A DNA stretch of 64,000 bases from an uncultured Roseivirga sp. (GCA_947493005.1 CANLOY010000007.1:158137-222136); one strand, 5' to 3'. Shown: positions 34,041 to 43,711, numbered from the stretch's first letter. Notes: a model not told the origin generated them from the sequence alone. Translations and numbers: made by a program.

Positions 34041-36797
34041 TTAAAAACTCCTATCAAACTGGCTTCTTCTTCTGCTGATTTTCAGGTCTTTTAGAGCAGA
34101 AGCTTTAATCTGGATATCGATTGTATAAGAGGTGAATCGCCCGAAAGGAATCCAGTTAGCACGCATTTCCCAGCAGCCCAGGTCTCTGTAGACTCCAACA
34201 GAAGTTTGAGTAAATTCCTTTACATCAAAGTCATAACCCGTATTGTAAGTGATTTGCCATTTAGGGGTCAATTCTATTTGGCCGTAAGCTTTAACAGATT
34301 GTCGGGTGGTAGAACCAGCAGTAGTCCATCTGTAATTATAGTCAAAACTCAGCCTGATGTTCCAAGGCACGTTGATGTCAACATAAGCATTTGGGTCGTA
34401 AAAATATTCAGGCACAGCACGGCTGGTATTGCCACCATCGTTTAAGGAACCAAACTGATTCGGTACATCACCACCAAAAGCACTTAAATCTTCCCCACCA
34501 AGACCACCACCCGCAAAGCCTCCGGTTGTACCGCTTCGTTGACTGGTATTGGCTTTAGAATTCAAGTTAGTACTTAAAGAAAAACGAGCGCTGGTGATTC
34601 GGCCTAAGCCTTGTCCGGATTTTATAGCCAATATATTTCTTCTTTGCGTAGTCGTAATACCTTCACTTGTAGAGGTAATGTAACTATAAGGGTCGAGCGT
34701 AGCACCCATGTTGATTTGGAGTTTTCTATCAAACAAGGCCGTGCGCGCATTAATATTAATGGTAGATAATTTGAATGAGTCTGCAAGGAAGTTATACCCA
34801 CCAGTAAGTGAAAGATTATCTATGATAGAAACCTTTTTAGCCTGTGCCGTATCATTTTTTACTTTCATTTCCAGCTTGTTACTAATGGAGAAACTTAAAG
34901 CAGCAGCCTCACCCAGAGAAGGAGAGCCAAATCTAAAACCGTCATAGATAGATAGTTGTTGAAAAACGGGCTCACCAGTAGATGTGGTATCAGTCTGCAC
35001 GGTTTTGTAATAACCGAACTTAGGAGCACTAAAATCAGGCCTGTAAGTAAAAGAAACTGAAGGTGTCATTATATGCCTGATAGCCTCTACCTTTTTTCCT
35101 GGTTTAAAACGGAACATACCATATACCTGAGTAGATAAACCCATGCTTGCACTATAGGTCATGGCTCTGCTAAAGTTGCTAATGGTGTCAATTCGTACTG
35201 CATTTTGATCGGGCAGGTATTCATAGTTAAGCTCTTCCAGATACCAGAGTTCTTCCACGTTAAAAGAAGGGGTGAAAGTCAGATAATCCATAAAAGCGAA
35301 TGATGTTGACAAATCTACATTGTGTCTGGCACCATTGGTAGCATTATCCAATAGCTGAGGCAGGCTACCAAAAGTAACAGGTATCGTATCTGTCGCTTGT
35401 GCTCTGTTGGCAATATCAAAGCCTGCAGTTCCTGGTCTTACTACATTGGTTACTCTGTTAGAAGCATTGAATCTCCAACCTAGGTTCAGTCTCTTTAAAA
35501 TCTCGGACTTGGAGCTTTTTAAAGGGTAAATTCTGTTCATGTTTAGTGAGAACTCCGGAAGAGAAACATCCAGTACTTTGGTTTGAACGTTTTGATTGTG
35601 TCTGGCGCTTATGGTATAAGTAAAAGGAGAACGAGGAATAGCACCGCTAAAATTGATATTCGACCTGAACTCCGAACGCACATTGTTACTAAAGTTAACT
35701 GTTGAAAGGTTGTTTTGGTTGAAGGTACTGGTACCAGCGGTTACGCTTGCTGAAAACCTGGAGTTTCTTCCTCTGGAATCAGGTCTGTGCGACCAGGAAA
35801 CCCAGAAATCCTGAGAGTTCAGAGGCACTTCATCGGTTTCAGGAGTTCTGTTTCTATTAAAGGTAATGTCAAGTGAACCACTGTACTTATACCTGTTCTT
35901 GTACTGGGTTCTCATTCTTAGCGCCCAGCTACCCTTGGAGTAGATGTCTCCTGTTAGAGCGGTGTGGATTTTATCGTTCCAAACCTGATACCATCCACCT
36001 TCTCTTAAGAAAAGTCCTCGCCTTTGTTCATCACCATATTTAGGAAACAGAATGCCAGATTGCACGTTTCGTGTATCAGGAAAAAAGCCAAATGGCAAAC
36101 CTAAAGGTGTAGGGATATCACCTACGTATAAAAGGAAAGGCCCTGTGATAACATTTTTACCAGGGTTGATTTTGATCTTATTGGCTTTAATATATGTAGT
36201 GGCGTCAGGATCGTTCAGGCAGGGAATGTATTTTCCGTTAGAGATGTAAGCCGATTGATCGGCATTTCTTTTCACTACTTCACCTCGTAGATAACCATCT
36301 GGTTGTTCGGTAGCTACCCCTTTAATCCGAGCCCTCTGGGTTTCAAAATTGTATCTGATTTCTTCAGTTTCATAAACACCTTGAGCATCCTTAAAGATGG
36401 GTCGGCCTATCCAGGTTCCTGTCGAATCCTGAACTCCTCTGGCGGTTAATTCGTTAGTACTGCGATCGATGGTGATTTGAGCAGCTCTTAGGTTAATAGT
36501 GCCATATTCAATACGTGCATCTCCATACAGATAAGTTGTGTGAGTTTGAACTTTGGTGATAATTGAATCGAGAGCATAATAGGATATTGTGGTTTCAATA
36601 CCATTTACAACTATTTTTGTTGAGTCTCTGATACCTGGTATTGTATCATTTGGTATGATACTCTCGTTGGTTGGTAAAGATTCGGCACGATTTTGAAGGT
36701 TAGCAACAGAGTCAGGCTTAACACCCGTCACCTGCGCTTTCAAGTTGAAGAGCAAAATGAAGAAACAGAGAGAAAAGAATATATTCCGTTTTGACAC
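34041..36797 (-). CDS. LptD-like outer membrane LPS assembly protein
   Basis: Protein of about 918 residues: signal peptide, N-terminal OstA-like beta-jellyroll (about 60-190, TYLYGDARIEYGTINLRAAQITIDRSTNELTARGV), then a large beta barrel with many alternating strands and the segment LGLPFGFFPDTRNVQSGILFPKYG. LptD inserts LPS into the outer leaflet. The frame is open to ATGs at 36866 and 36872, but GTG 36797 gives a standard signal peptide (SKRNIFFSLCFFILLFNLKAQ) and leaves room for promoters before the divergent amidase. The start is uncertain. Confidence 0.87.
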   Translation of the reverse strand: MSKRNIFFSLCFFILLFNLKAQVTGVKPDSVANLQNRAESLPTNESIIPNDTIPGIRDSTKIVVNGIETTISYYALDSIITKVQTHTTYLYGDARIEYGTINLRAAQITIDRSTNELTARGVQDSTGTWIGRPIFKDAQGVYETEEIRYNFETQRARIKGVATEQPDGYLRGEVVKRNADQSAYISNGKYIPCLNDPDATTYIKANKIKINPGKNVITGPFLLYVGDIPTPLGLPFGFFPDTRNVQSGILFPKYGDEQRRGLFLREGGWYQVWNDKIHTALTGDIYSKGSWALRMRTQYKNRYKYSGSLDITFNRNRTPETDEVPLNSQDFWVSWSHRPDSRGRNSRFSASVTAGTSTFNQNNLSTVNFSNNVRSEFRSNINFSGAIPRSPFTYTISARHNQNVQTKVLDVSLPEFSLNMNRIYPLKSSKSEILKRLNLGWRFNASNRVTNVVRPGTAGFDIANRAQATDTIPVTFGSLPQLLDNATNGARHNVDLSTSFAFMDYLTFTPSFNVEELWYLEELNYEYLPDQNAVRIDTISNFSRAMTYSASMGLSTQVYGMFRFKPGKKVEAIRHIMTPSVSFTYRPDFSAPKFGYYKTVQTDTTSTGEPVFQQLSIYDGFRFGSPSLGEAAALSFSISNKLEMKVKNDTAQAKKVSIIDNLSLTGGYNFLADSFKLSTININARTALFDRKLQINMGATLDPYSYITSTSEGITTTQRRNILAIKSGQGLGRITSARFSLSTNLNSKANTSQRSGTTGGFAGGGLGGEDLSAFGGDVPNQFGSLNDGGNTSRAVPEYFYDPNAYVDINVPWNIRLSFDYNYRWTTAGSTTRQSVKAYGQIELTPKWQITYNTGYDFDVKEFTQTSVGVYRDLGCWEMRANWIPFGRFTSYTIDIQIKASALKDLKISRRRSQFDRSF

Positions 36798-36876
36798 CAA
36801 GCTATTTTTCGGTTTTCCCGAAATTTTGAGATTTTTGCGTAAAGTTATTTTAATAGACCGTTTCATTAGCATCAAA

Positions 36877-37674
36877 GTGAAAAATTATAGCCTTCTGGTC
36901 ATCTTTCTGATTCTATTCTCAGCCCAGTGTGCCCTGGCACAAGGGCCTGAAAAGACTAAGCGCAAAAAATATAAAGTAGTACTGGATGCTGGCCATGGAG
37001 GTAAAGACTGGGGAACGAGAGGGAAAAACCTGAAGGAAAAAGATGTGGTGCTTCCCGTAACCTTGAAGGTTGGAAAGTACCTGGAAACGCTTACGGACAA
37101 TATTGAGGTCATTTATACTCGCAAAAAAGATGTCTACAGCCACCCCAAAGTTCGTGCCATTATGGCCAATGAAAAAGAGGCTAATTTGTTCGTTTCTATA
37201 CACGCAAATGCAATGCCTAAGGGGAACGCCCATGTATTTGGTACAGAAACCTATGTAATGGGAACAAAAAATGAGGGAAGGAACTTTGAAGTAGCGAAAA
37301 GAGAGAACTCTGTGATTTTCATGGAAGAGAATCATGAAGAGATCTACGAAGGCTTTGATCCGAATTCTGCTGAAATAGATATTATGGCTACCATTATGCA
37401 GGAAGCTCATCAGGAGAATAGTATCTTTTTAGCGCAAAGCGTTGAAAATCAATTTGAAAAGCGAGCAGGGAGAAAAAGCAGGGGTGTAAAGCAATCTAGT
37501 CTTTGGGTTTTGTGGAATACTGCAATGCCTAGTGTTTTGATTGAAATAGGTTATCTTACCAATCCAAAAGAGGAAAGAGAGTTAAAATCCGAGAAGGTTC
37601 AAGAGTATATCGCTTCGGCAATTTTCAGAGCTATTCGTGATTATTTTGACTATTTAGAATCAACTGAAAACTAA
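36877..37674 (+). CDS. N-acetylmuramoyl-L-alanine amidase (AmiC type)
   Basis: Zinc amidase that cleaves the peptide stems from glycan strands in the periplasm. Of 265 residues, GTG 36877 yields the signal peptide KNYSLLVIFLILFSAQCALAQ. The Amidase_3 domain follows: VVLDAGHGGKDWGTRG (zinc His), EKDVVLPVTLKVGKYLE, ANLFVSIHANA (zinc His) and PSVLIEIGYLTNPKEE (catalytic Glu). The frame is open upstream to 36745 without coding signs. It abuts the MCE gene. Confidence 0.9.
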   Translation: MKNYSLLVIFLILFSAQCALAQGPEKTKRKKYKVVLDAGHGGKDWGTRGKNLKEKDVVLPVTLKVGKYLETLTDNIEVIYTRKKDVYSHPKVRAIMANEKEANLFVSIHANAMPKGNAHVFGTETYVMGTKNEGRNFEVAKRENSVIFMEENHEEIYEGFDPNSAEIDIMATIMQEAHQENSIFLAQSVENQFEKRAGRKSRGVKQSSLWVLWNTAMPSVLIEIGYLTNPKEERELKSEKVQEYIASAIFRAIRDYFDYLESTEN

Positions 37675-38646
37675 GTGGCAAGAGGGAAAGAATTTAAAGT
37701 TGGACTTTTTGTGGTGTTGATGGCAGCAGCACTCTATATAGGTTTTAATTACCTACGTGGGTTAGATGTATTCTCTCCTTTGAATACCTACTATGCCAAG
37801 TATCAGAATGTAAGCGGGCTCAACAAAGGAGACAGAGTGATTCTGAATGGACTTGATGTAGGCAGTGTAATTGAGAGAGGCTTTGCTAATGACCACTATG
37901 ATGAAATCATTGTAACGCTTGCTATAGATAAGACTATTAAACTCACCGATAGTACTTATGCCAGATTGGCTCAGGCTGATTTACTGGGAACCACACAAAT
38001 TCAATTGTATATAAACCCGGGAGGTAACAAGATTCTTCAAGATGGTGATTCACTGATTGGTGATGTAGATAAGAGCATAGCTGAATTAATAACCGAAGAG
38101 GGTAAAAGTGCTGCTAGTAAACTCACTGCTTTGGCCGATGACTTGCAGGATGCATTGAGTCCTTTTGTAAAGAGAAAAGATACCATTGCTTTAGCAATTG
38201 ATAATTTCAAGAGATTTTCTGAAGAACTAGCTCCTCTTGCCAGGCGTGGACGTTCGGCTTTGGAACAGATAGAATTGAGAATTGAATTTGTAACAGATTC
38301 ACTAGTTGCTGCTATGGGAGGTTTAAAGCCATTGATGGCCGAGTACCAACAGTTAGGAGAGAAGTTTAATGCCATTGATATTGAAAGCAGGTTGGTTAAA
38401 ATGGATTCTGTCTTGTTGGGCACTCAGACATTTCTTGAACGCTTAAATTCTGATGAAGGTACTTTCGGAAAACTAATGTCTGATGATTCACTTTACAATA
38501 CCTTGAATCAAACAATGGCAGACTTGGATAGTCTCTTTATAGACCTCAGGTACAATCCAAAACGCTACATGCATTTCTCTCTTTTTGGCAGAAAGAACAG
38601 ACCACCTGCTGACGGCCGAACGACCGCTAAGAAAAAGAAAAATTAA
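37675..38646 (+). CDS. MCE (MlaD) family lipid-binding protein
   Basis: Protein of 323 residues beginning with GTG directly after the amidase stop. One N-terminal membrane segment (about 8-25) is followed by an MCE domain (about 38-115: YYAKYQNVSGLNKGDRVILNGLDVGSV, LLGTTQIQLYINPG) and a long helical C-terminal region (about 135-290). MCE proteins form hexameric lipid channels between membranes. With LptD and the amidase it makes an envelope cluster. The Mla ATPase and permease are not here. Confidence 0.9.
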   Translation: MARGKEFKVGLFVVLMAAALYIGFNYLRGLDVFSPLNTYYAKYQNVSGLNKGDRVILNGLDVGSVIERGFANDHYDEIIVTLAIDKTIKLTDSTYARLAQADLLGTTQIQLYINPGGNKILQDGDSLIGDVDKSIAELITEEGKSAASKLTALADDLQDALSPFVKRKDTIALAIDNFKRFSEELAPLARRGRSALEQIELRIEFVTDSLVAAMGGLKPLMAEYQQLGEKFNAIDIESRLVKMDSVLLGTQTFLERLNSDEGTFGKLMSDDSLYNTLNQTMADLDSLFIDLRYNPKRYMHFSLFGRKNRPPADGRTTAKKKKN

Positions 38647-38663
38647 GGCTGACCCTTTCCACG

Positions 38664-38694
38664 TTTGAAAAGTTGAATCTTGGGTCTAATTTTA
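38664..38694 (+). promoter_or_regulatory. Putative promoter of the MCC-like carboxylase gene
   Basis: TTTG (38664-38667) and TAATTTTA (38687-38694) are 19 bases apart, one base from the consensus -7. The RNA would start near 38700, 47 bases before the ATG. Confidence 0.45.
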
Positions 38695-38718
38695 GAGTCA
38701 GGTAAACTATGTATAGCA

Positions 38719-38733
38719 GTCAACACGGTTGAC
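38719..38733. promoter_or_regulatory. Palindrome in the 5' leader of the MCC-like gene
   Basis: GTCAAC-ACG-GTTGAC, a perfect 6-bp dyad about 20 bases after the predicted RNA start. It could be an operator. No matching copy was noticed elsewhere in the window. Confidence 0.35.
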
Positions 38734-38747
38734 AAAAACTGCACTGA

Positions 38748-40376
38748 ATGGATATTGAATTCAATAAGAATGACGATGAAATGCGTCAACTGATATTTCA
38801 ATTAGAAACAAAGCTAAAAAGAGTAAAGCTAGGAGGAGGAGAAAAGAAGATTGCTTCTCAGCATAAGAAAGGTAAGTTGACTGCTAGAGAACGAATCGAT
38901 TACTTGATTGATGACCCAAAAGAGTTTCTGGAGTTTGGTGCTTTTGTAGGGGATGGAATGTATGAGGAGTACGGAGGCTGTCCTTCAGGAGGTGTGATTA
39001 CTGGTATTGGTACAGTGCAGGGTAGAACTTGTGTGATTGCTGCAAACGATGCAACAGTAAAGGCAGGAGCCTGGTTTCCAATAACTGCTAAAAAGCAAAT
39101 GCGTGCGCAGGAGATTGCCATGGAAAATCGTTTACCTATTATTTATCTGGTAGATAGTGCAGGTGTTTTTTTACCTATGCAAGACGAAATTTTTCCAGAT
39201 AAAGAGCACTTTGGCAGACAGTTCAGAAATAATGCAAAGATGACCTCAATGGGCATTATTCAAGTAGCGGCAATAATGGGGAGTTGCGTAGCTGGAGGTG
39301 CTTACTTACCAATCATGAGTGATGAGGCGGCTATAGTTGACAAAACAGGTTCAATCTTTCTGGCAGGATCTTATCTGGTAAAAGCGGCTGTTGGAGAAAC
39401 TATCGATAACGAAACATTAGGGGGAGCCACTACACATTGTGAGATTTCAGGAGTGACAGATAATAAGTTTCCAAATGATGAAGCTTGCCTTGATTACATC
39501 AAGAGCATCTTCGATAAGGTAGGTGCTTTTGAGCAAGCTGGTTTTGATAGATCGGATTCTAAACCACCGAAATTGGAAACGGAAGAAATTTTGGGGCTAA
39601 TGCCTACGGATCGTGTAAAGCCATACGATGTGAGAGATATTATCAAGCGTTTGGTTGATGATTCTGAATTTGATGAATACAAGGAGAAATATGGGCAAAC
39701 AATAGTTTGTGGCTATGCGCGTATAGATGGATGGGCAGTTGGTATAGTGGCTAATCAGCGTGTTGTAGTCAAATCGAAAAAAGGAGAGATGCAGATGGGA
39801 GGGGTGATTTACTCTGACTCTGCTGATAAATCGGCACGTTTTATCATGAACTGCAACCAGCGGAAAATCCCTTTAGTATTCTTACAAGATGTAAGCGGTT
39901 TTATGGTGGGCAGCCGAGCCGAACATGGGGGAATTATTAAAGATGGTGCTAAGATGGTTAATGCAATGGCCAACTCAGTGGTGCCTAAGTTTACCATCAT
40001 TACAGGAAACTCCTTTGGAGCAGGAAACTATGCTATGTGTGGTAAGGCTTACGATCCAAGACTAATTTATGCATGGCCCACAGCTCAGATTGCGGTAATG
40101 AGTGGAGCTTCTGCAGCTAAAACACTTTTGCAAATCAAGGTCAGTTCTTTGAAGGCTCAGGGCAAGGAGATTACACATGAAGAAGAGAAAGAACTTTTGG
40201 ACGAAATCACTGCCAGATATAATGAGCAAATGAGTCCATACTATGCCGCATCAAGGCTTTGGGTTGATGGAATTATTGACCCAAGAGAAACAAGAAATGT
40301 AATATCAAAAGGTATCTTAGCAGCTAATCAATCACCTATAACAGAAAAATTCAACGTAGGCGTGATTCAGACTTAA
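38748..40376 (+). CDS. Acyl-CoA carboxylase carboxyltransferase subunit, methylcrotonyl-CoA carboxylase type
   Basis: Protein of 542 residues. Segments matching MCC beta chains are [104 protein letters not shown] and FLQDVSGFMVGSRAEHGGIIKDGAKM. The expected role is leucine degradation, carboxylating 3-methylcrotonyl-CoA. The biotin-carrying alpha subunit is not next to it. It differs clearly from the propionyl-type subunit at 17927. It is followed after 1 base by the SirB1-like gene. Confidence 0.88.
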   Translation: MDIEFNKNDDEMRQLIFQLETKLKRVKLGGGEKKIASQHKKGKLTARERIDYLIDDPKEFLEFGAFVGDGMYEEYGGCPSGGVITGIGTVQGRTCVIAANDATVKAGAWFPITAKKQMRAQEIAMENRLPIIYLVDSAGVFLPMQDEIFPDKEHFGRQFRNNAKMTSMGIIQVAAIMGSCVAGGAYLPIMSDEAAIVDKTGSIFLAGSYLVKAAVGETIDNETLGGATTHCEISGVTDNKFPNDEACLDYIKSIFDKVGAFEQAGFDRSDSKPPKLETEEILGLMPTDRVKPYDVRDIIKRLVDDSEFDEYKEKYGQTIVCGYARIDGWAVGIVANQRVVVKSKKGEMQMGGVIYSDSADKSARFIMNCNQRKIPLVFLQDVSGFMVGSRAEHGGIIKDGAKMVNAMANSVVPKFTIITGNSFGAGNYAMCGKAYDPRLIYAWPTAQIAVMSGASAAKTLLQIKVSSLKAQGKEITHEEEKELLDEITARYNEQMSPYYAASRLWVDGIIDPRETRNVISKGILAANQSPITEKFNVGVIQT

Positions 40377-40377
40377 T

Positions 40378-41229
40378 ATGAGTGAAGAGCATTTGAATAA
40401 TAAGGAACTGAAAGCAATGGTTTCTTTGCTGGACGATGATGATCAGGAGATCGTTCGGCATGTGGAGGATAGGATTAAGTCTTTGGGAACATATATAATT
40501 CCGTATCTGGAATTTGAATGGGAAAATAGTTTCAATCCGGTAGTACAAAAACGAATTGAAGAACTAGTGCACAATCTTCAGTTCGAATTGTTAAAGGAAA
40601 AACTGTATGCCTGGAAATCTAAGGGGGCTGAGGACTTGTTAGAGGGTGTTTGGCTAGTCAATACTTATCAGTACCCAGACCTGGAATATGAACAGTTAAG
40701 CAAAGAGCTTGAGCAGATTTATTATGAGGCATGGTTGGAGTTCAAAGCTGATATTCATCCTGTAGATCAGATTAAGATTTTGAATTCGGTACTTTTTAGT
40801 AAGCTTCATTTCGGTGCCAATACGAAAAACTTTCACTCCCCGGGTAACTCCATGCTCAATGTGGTTTTGCAAACAAAGAAAGGGAATCCGATTTCACTGT
40901 GTATTATTTATATGTTGGTAGCACAAAAACTCAAAATGCCCGTTTTTGGTGTCAATCTGCCCAATTTATTTGTAATGACATATAAGACGGACGACATCCA
41001 ACTCTATATCAATGCCTTTAATAGAGGACTTGTGTTTTCCAGAAAGGAGGTTGATGAATACATTGCCAATTTAAAATTGTCTCCAAACGATAGATTTTAT
41101 GAACCTTGCAACAATCTGGATATAGTTGCGAGGATGCTTAGAAACCTTATCAATTCGCATGAAAAACTTGGGCATACTGAGAAAGTGGATGAGATTAAGT
41201 CGCTCTTAAAAATGCTGGAGTCAGACTAA
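40378..41229 (+). CDS. SirB1-like transglutaminase-fold protein
   Basis: Protein of 283 residues with the SirB1 N-terminal/transglutaminase-like fold: LNSVLFSKLHFGANTKNFHSPGNSMLNVVLQTKKGNPISLCIIYMLVAQKLKMPVFGVNLPNLFVM. The usual catalytic Cys position is not obvious (SLCIIY holds a Cys). It starts with a HEAT-like helical region (about 1-60). The function is unknown. It overlaps the convergent phosphopantetheinyl transferase by 4 bases at the stops. Confidence 0.8.
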   Translation: MSEEHLNNKELKAMVSLLDDDDQEIVRHVEDRIKSLGTYIIPYLEFEWENSFNPVVQKRIEELVHNLQFELLKEKLYAWKSKGAEDLLEGVWLVNTYQYPDLEYEQLSKELEQIYYEAWLEFKADIHPVDQIKILNSVLFSKLHFGANTKNFHSPGNSMLNVVLQTKKGNPISLCIIYMLVAQKLKMPVFGVNLPNLFVMTYKTDDIQLYINAFNRGLVFSRKEVDEYIANLKLSPNDRFYEPCNNLDIVARMLRNLINSHEKLGHTEKVDEIKSLLKMLESD

Positions 41230-41849
41230 TACGCACAGCAAATGTGTATGGTTTCTATCTTGTCATAAACCAATTCGTAGTAACTGTCATTACCATCTTC
41301 TATGATTGTTCCTTTGCAGTTAGCGGTGCTATTAAAGTTAGATACAATCAACTGGTCAGAAAAGACAAGTTGAGTTCTTCCGTGAAGCTTGTATAGCGCT
41401 TCTTTCGCAGCCCATATTTTGGTGAGGGAGGTTGTTTCCCGTTTGGCCCACTCTTTTTCAGATTTATGTAAAAAGCGTTTGGAGATTCTTTGTATCTGAT
41501 CTCTTTCAGTCTCTACATCAATTCCTACTTCACCCTTTAGATTAATTGCGGCAGCTCCAAAACCTTTTGTATGCGACATTGAAATACCTATAGAAGAATC
41601 TCTGAGGTGTGGTTTTCCAAATTGATCTTTGAAGATGTAGAATTGCCCAAGGTCTTTTACCAGATGCTTCAGAGCCGTTCTTGCACCTAACCATTCAAGT
41701 CTTCTTGAATCTACTTTAATTGAGTTCAGGTCGGCAGTTTCTTCCTCATTTAGCTTCAGGTGACTTAAAAGTTCATCCTCGGATTCAGTTATTTTCCATA
41801 CCAGATAAGCCATGTGGTTGTCGCTTGAAAAATTATGAACAATTGGCAT
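41226..41849 (-). CDS. 4'-Phosphopantetheinyl transferase superfamily protein
   Basis: Protein of 207 residues with Sfp-type motifs: RRLEWLGARTALK, GKPHL, SMSHTKGFGAAAI, GIDVE (Mg-binding Asp/Glu) and the Glu/Lys block KIWAAKEALYK. It transfers phosphopantetheine from CoA to acyl or peptidyl carrier proteins. No carrier or synthase genes lie in the window. It is divergent from the WD40 gene with 70 bases between starts. Confidence 0.88.
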   Translation of the reverse strand: MPIVHNFSSDNHMAYLVWKITESEDELLSHLKLNEEETADLNSIKVDSRRLEWLGARTALKHLVKDLGQFYIFKDQFGKPHLRDSSIGISMSHTKGFGAAAINLKGEVGIDVETERDQIQRISKRFLHKSEKEWAKRETTSLTKIWAAKEALYKLHGRTQLVFSDQLIVSNFNSTANCKGTIIEDGNDSYYELVYDKIETIHICCAY

Positions 41850-41919
41850 GAATAATTGAGAAAACTGGTGATTGAATGACTACTTTTACTTCGAATCGAA
41901 GATAGCAGCTTTTTTACAG

Positions 41920-42831
41920 ATGCCTAAAATCCAAGTCGATAAAGTCAATACGCTAGGAGGTCATTCAGACTGTGTTTATACACTGGAAAGAGGGGCTTCA
42001 TCTCAGCATTTCTTTTCATCGGGGGGAGATGGTGTAGTGGCGCTCTGGGACTTGAATGATATCGAGAATGGAAGGATGATTGTAAAAGTACCAAGCTCGG
42101 TTTATGCGCTGTGTTATTATCAGGAGAGGGATGTGCTGGTGATAGGGCAAAACTTTGACGGTATCCATTTAGTGGATATAGGTAGGAAGAAAGAATTGGG
42201 CTCCATTAAGCTAGGAACCAGTGCCATCTTCGATATTAAAGTGATTAAAGATAGGATTTTTGTGGGGTTGGCTAATGGGGAAATCCATATTCTGGACCTG
42301 AAAACACTGAAAACCATCAATGTCATCAAAGCTTCTGATAAGAGTGCCCGATCCATTGCAATATCAGAGGTTAATGGACATTTTGCTGTAGGTTTCAGCG
42401 ATAACTTTATCAGAATTTACGCCCTTTCTGATTTCAGCTTGGTTAAAGAAATTGAGGCACATAAAATATCAGTTTTCACTGTACAATATTCTCCAAATCA
42501 GCGTTATCTGGTTAGTGGAAGTAGAGATGCACATTTAAAAATCTGGAATACCCAAAAGGGCTATGAACTGCAAGAATCTATAGTAGCACATATGTTTGCA
42601 ATTAACCATTTGGATTTTAGTCCTGATGGTAAACATTTTGTAACTTGTAGCATGGACAAGTCCATAAAGGTCTGGGACGCTGAGACTTTCAAACTCCTGA
42701 AGGTTATCGATAAAGCGCGACATGCAGGCCATGGTACTTCAATCAATAAAGTGCTTTGGACCAACCACAACAACCTTTTATTATCGGCTAGTGACGACCG
42801 GAGTATATCAATCTGGGATATCAAATTTTAA
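41920..42831 (+). CDS. WD40 repeat protein
   Basis: Protein of 303 residues consisting almost wholly of WD40 blades: LGGHSDCVYTLERG...DGVVALWDLND, AHKISVFTVQYSPNQRYLVSGSRDAHLKIWNTQ, AHMFAINHLDFSPDGKHFVTCSMDKSIKVWDAE and ASDDRSISIWDI. About seven blades are expected, enough for a closed propeller. No signal peptide is present. ATG 41920 is preferred over TTG 41872, which adds 16 residues outside the first blade. It precedes the DivIVA gene by 12 bases. Confidence 0.88.
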   Translation: MPKIQVDKVNTLGGHSDCVYTLERGASSQHFFSSGGDGVVALWDLNDIENGRMIVKVPSSVYALCYYQERDVLVIGQNFDGIHLVDIGRKKELGSIKLGTSAIFDIKVIKDRIFVGLANGEIHILDLKTLKTINVIKASDKSARSIAISEVNGHFAVGFSDNFIRIYALSDFSLVKEIEAHKISVFTVQYSPNQRYLVSGSRDAHLKIWNTQKGYELQESIVAHMFAINHLDFSPDGKHFVTCSMDKSIKVWDAETFKLLKVIDKARHAGHGTSINKVLWTNHNNLLLSASDDRSISIWDIKF

Positions 42832-42843
42832 TTTTCTGTAAGT

Positions 42844-43710
42844 ATGAACATTACACCGCTAGAGATTAGGCAAAAAGAATTTGAAAAAGCCTTTCGTGGT
42901 TACGACAAAGATGAAGTAAGTGCATTTTTAAATTCACTTTCTATTGAATGGGAAAGGTTGAATGACCAGTGTAAGGAACTTAAGTATAAACTTGAGGCTG
43001 CAGAAAATGAAGTTAAGAAACTGAGAGAGGTAGAAAACTCTCTATTTAAGACACTGAAAACTGCCGAAGATACTGGTGCCAATATGATTGAGCAGGCTAC
43101 CAAAACGGCTGAGCTACACATGAAAGAGACAGAAATGAAGGCAGATGCATTAATGAGCGAAGCCAAGTCTCGTGCCAGGTCAATCATCGAAGATGCAGAG
43201 AATAAATCCAGAATTATCATTGATGATATGGAGGATGAAATCCGACAACTTGAGCAGGTATTCAGAAGCATGGATGCTAATAAAACTTCGCTAATGTCTG
43301 ACCTAAAGATGCTGGCAGAAGATATCCTTACCAAAATTGGCAGGCATGAGGACTTTCCGGCAGACATAAAGCCTCACCTGAAAAAGGCCAAAGAGCTTGG
43401 GAGAGAGGTTAATGATAATACTGGAAAACCAGTAGATGTTGAGAAAATTATAGTTGAAAACGAACATAAAGCTGCAGAGGCTAGTATTGAAGAAATGGTG
43501 GAAGAAGTTCCTGAAGATGCCATTGAAATGGATTCAATAGATGAAGAGGTGACTCCTGAAGTAGAAGAAGTACAAGCCGAAGTTGAAGAAAAGGAAGAAG
43601 TTACTGATGAGGTTGAAGAACCAAAAGCTGAACAAGAAGCAGCTGCGGTAGAAGAGGATGTGACTGAAGAAGATAAGGAAAAAGGTTCGTTCTTCGACCA
43701 ATTCGAGTAA
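42844..43710 (+). CDS. DivIVA-domain coiled-coil protein with acidic tail
   Basis: Protein of 288 residues. The N-terminal DivIVA signature is ITPLEIRQKEFEKAFRGYDKDEVSAFL (about 3-30). A long coiled coil runs to about 155. From about 205 the chain is dominated by Glu/Val/Asp and ends GSFFDQFE. DivIVA proteins bind curved membrane and organise poles or septa in Gram-positives; the role in Bacteroidota is not established. It may be co-transcribed with the WD40 and folB genes. Confidence 0.87.
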   Translation: MNITPLEIRQKEFEKAFRGYDKDEVSAFLNSLSIEWERLNDQCKELKYKLEAAENEVKKLREVENSLFKTLKTAEDTGANMIEQATKTAELHMKETEMKADALMSEAKSRARSIIEDAENKSRIIIDDMEDEIRQLEQVFRSMDANKTSLMSDLKMLAEDILTKIGRHEDFPADIKPHLKKAKELGREVNDNTGKPVDVEKIIVENEHKAAEASIEEMVEEVPEDAIEMDSIDEEVTPEVEEVQAEVEEKEEVTDEVEEPKAEQEAAAVEEDVTEEDKEKGSFFDQFE

Positions 43711-43711
43711 G

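Noticed and set aside
36919..37410. 163-residue antisense frame inside the amidase gene
   Set aside because: The sense frame carries all Amidase_3 motifs. The antisense product is Phe/His/Ser-rich with no domain-like pattern.
38037..38423. 128-residue antisense frame inside the MCE gene
   Set aside because: It mirrors the helical part of the MCE protein and has no features of its own.
42900..43367. 155-residue antisense frame inside the DivIVA gene
   Set aside because: Ser/Leu-rich mirror of a coiled-coil coding sequence, a common artefact.
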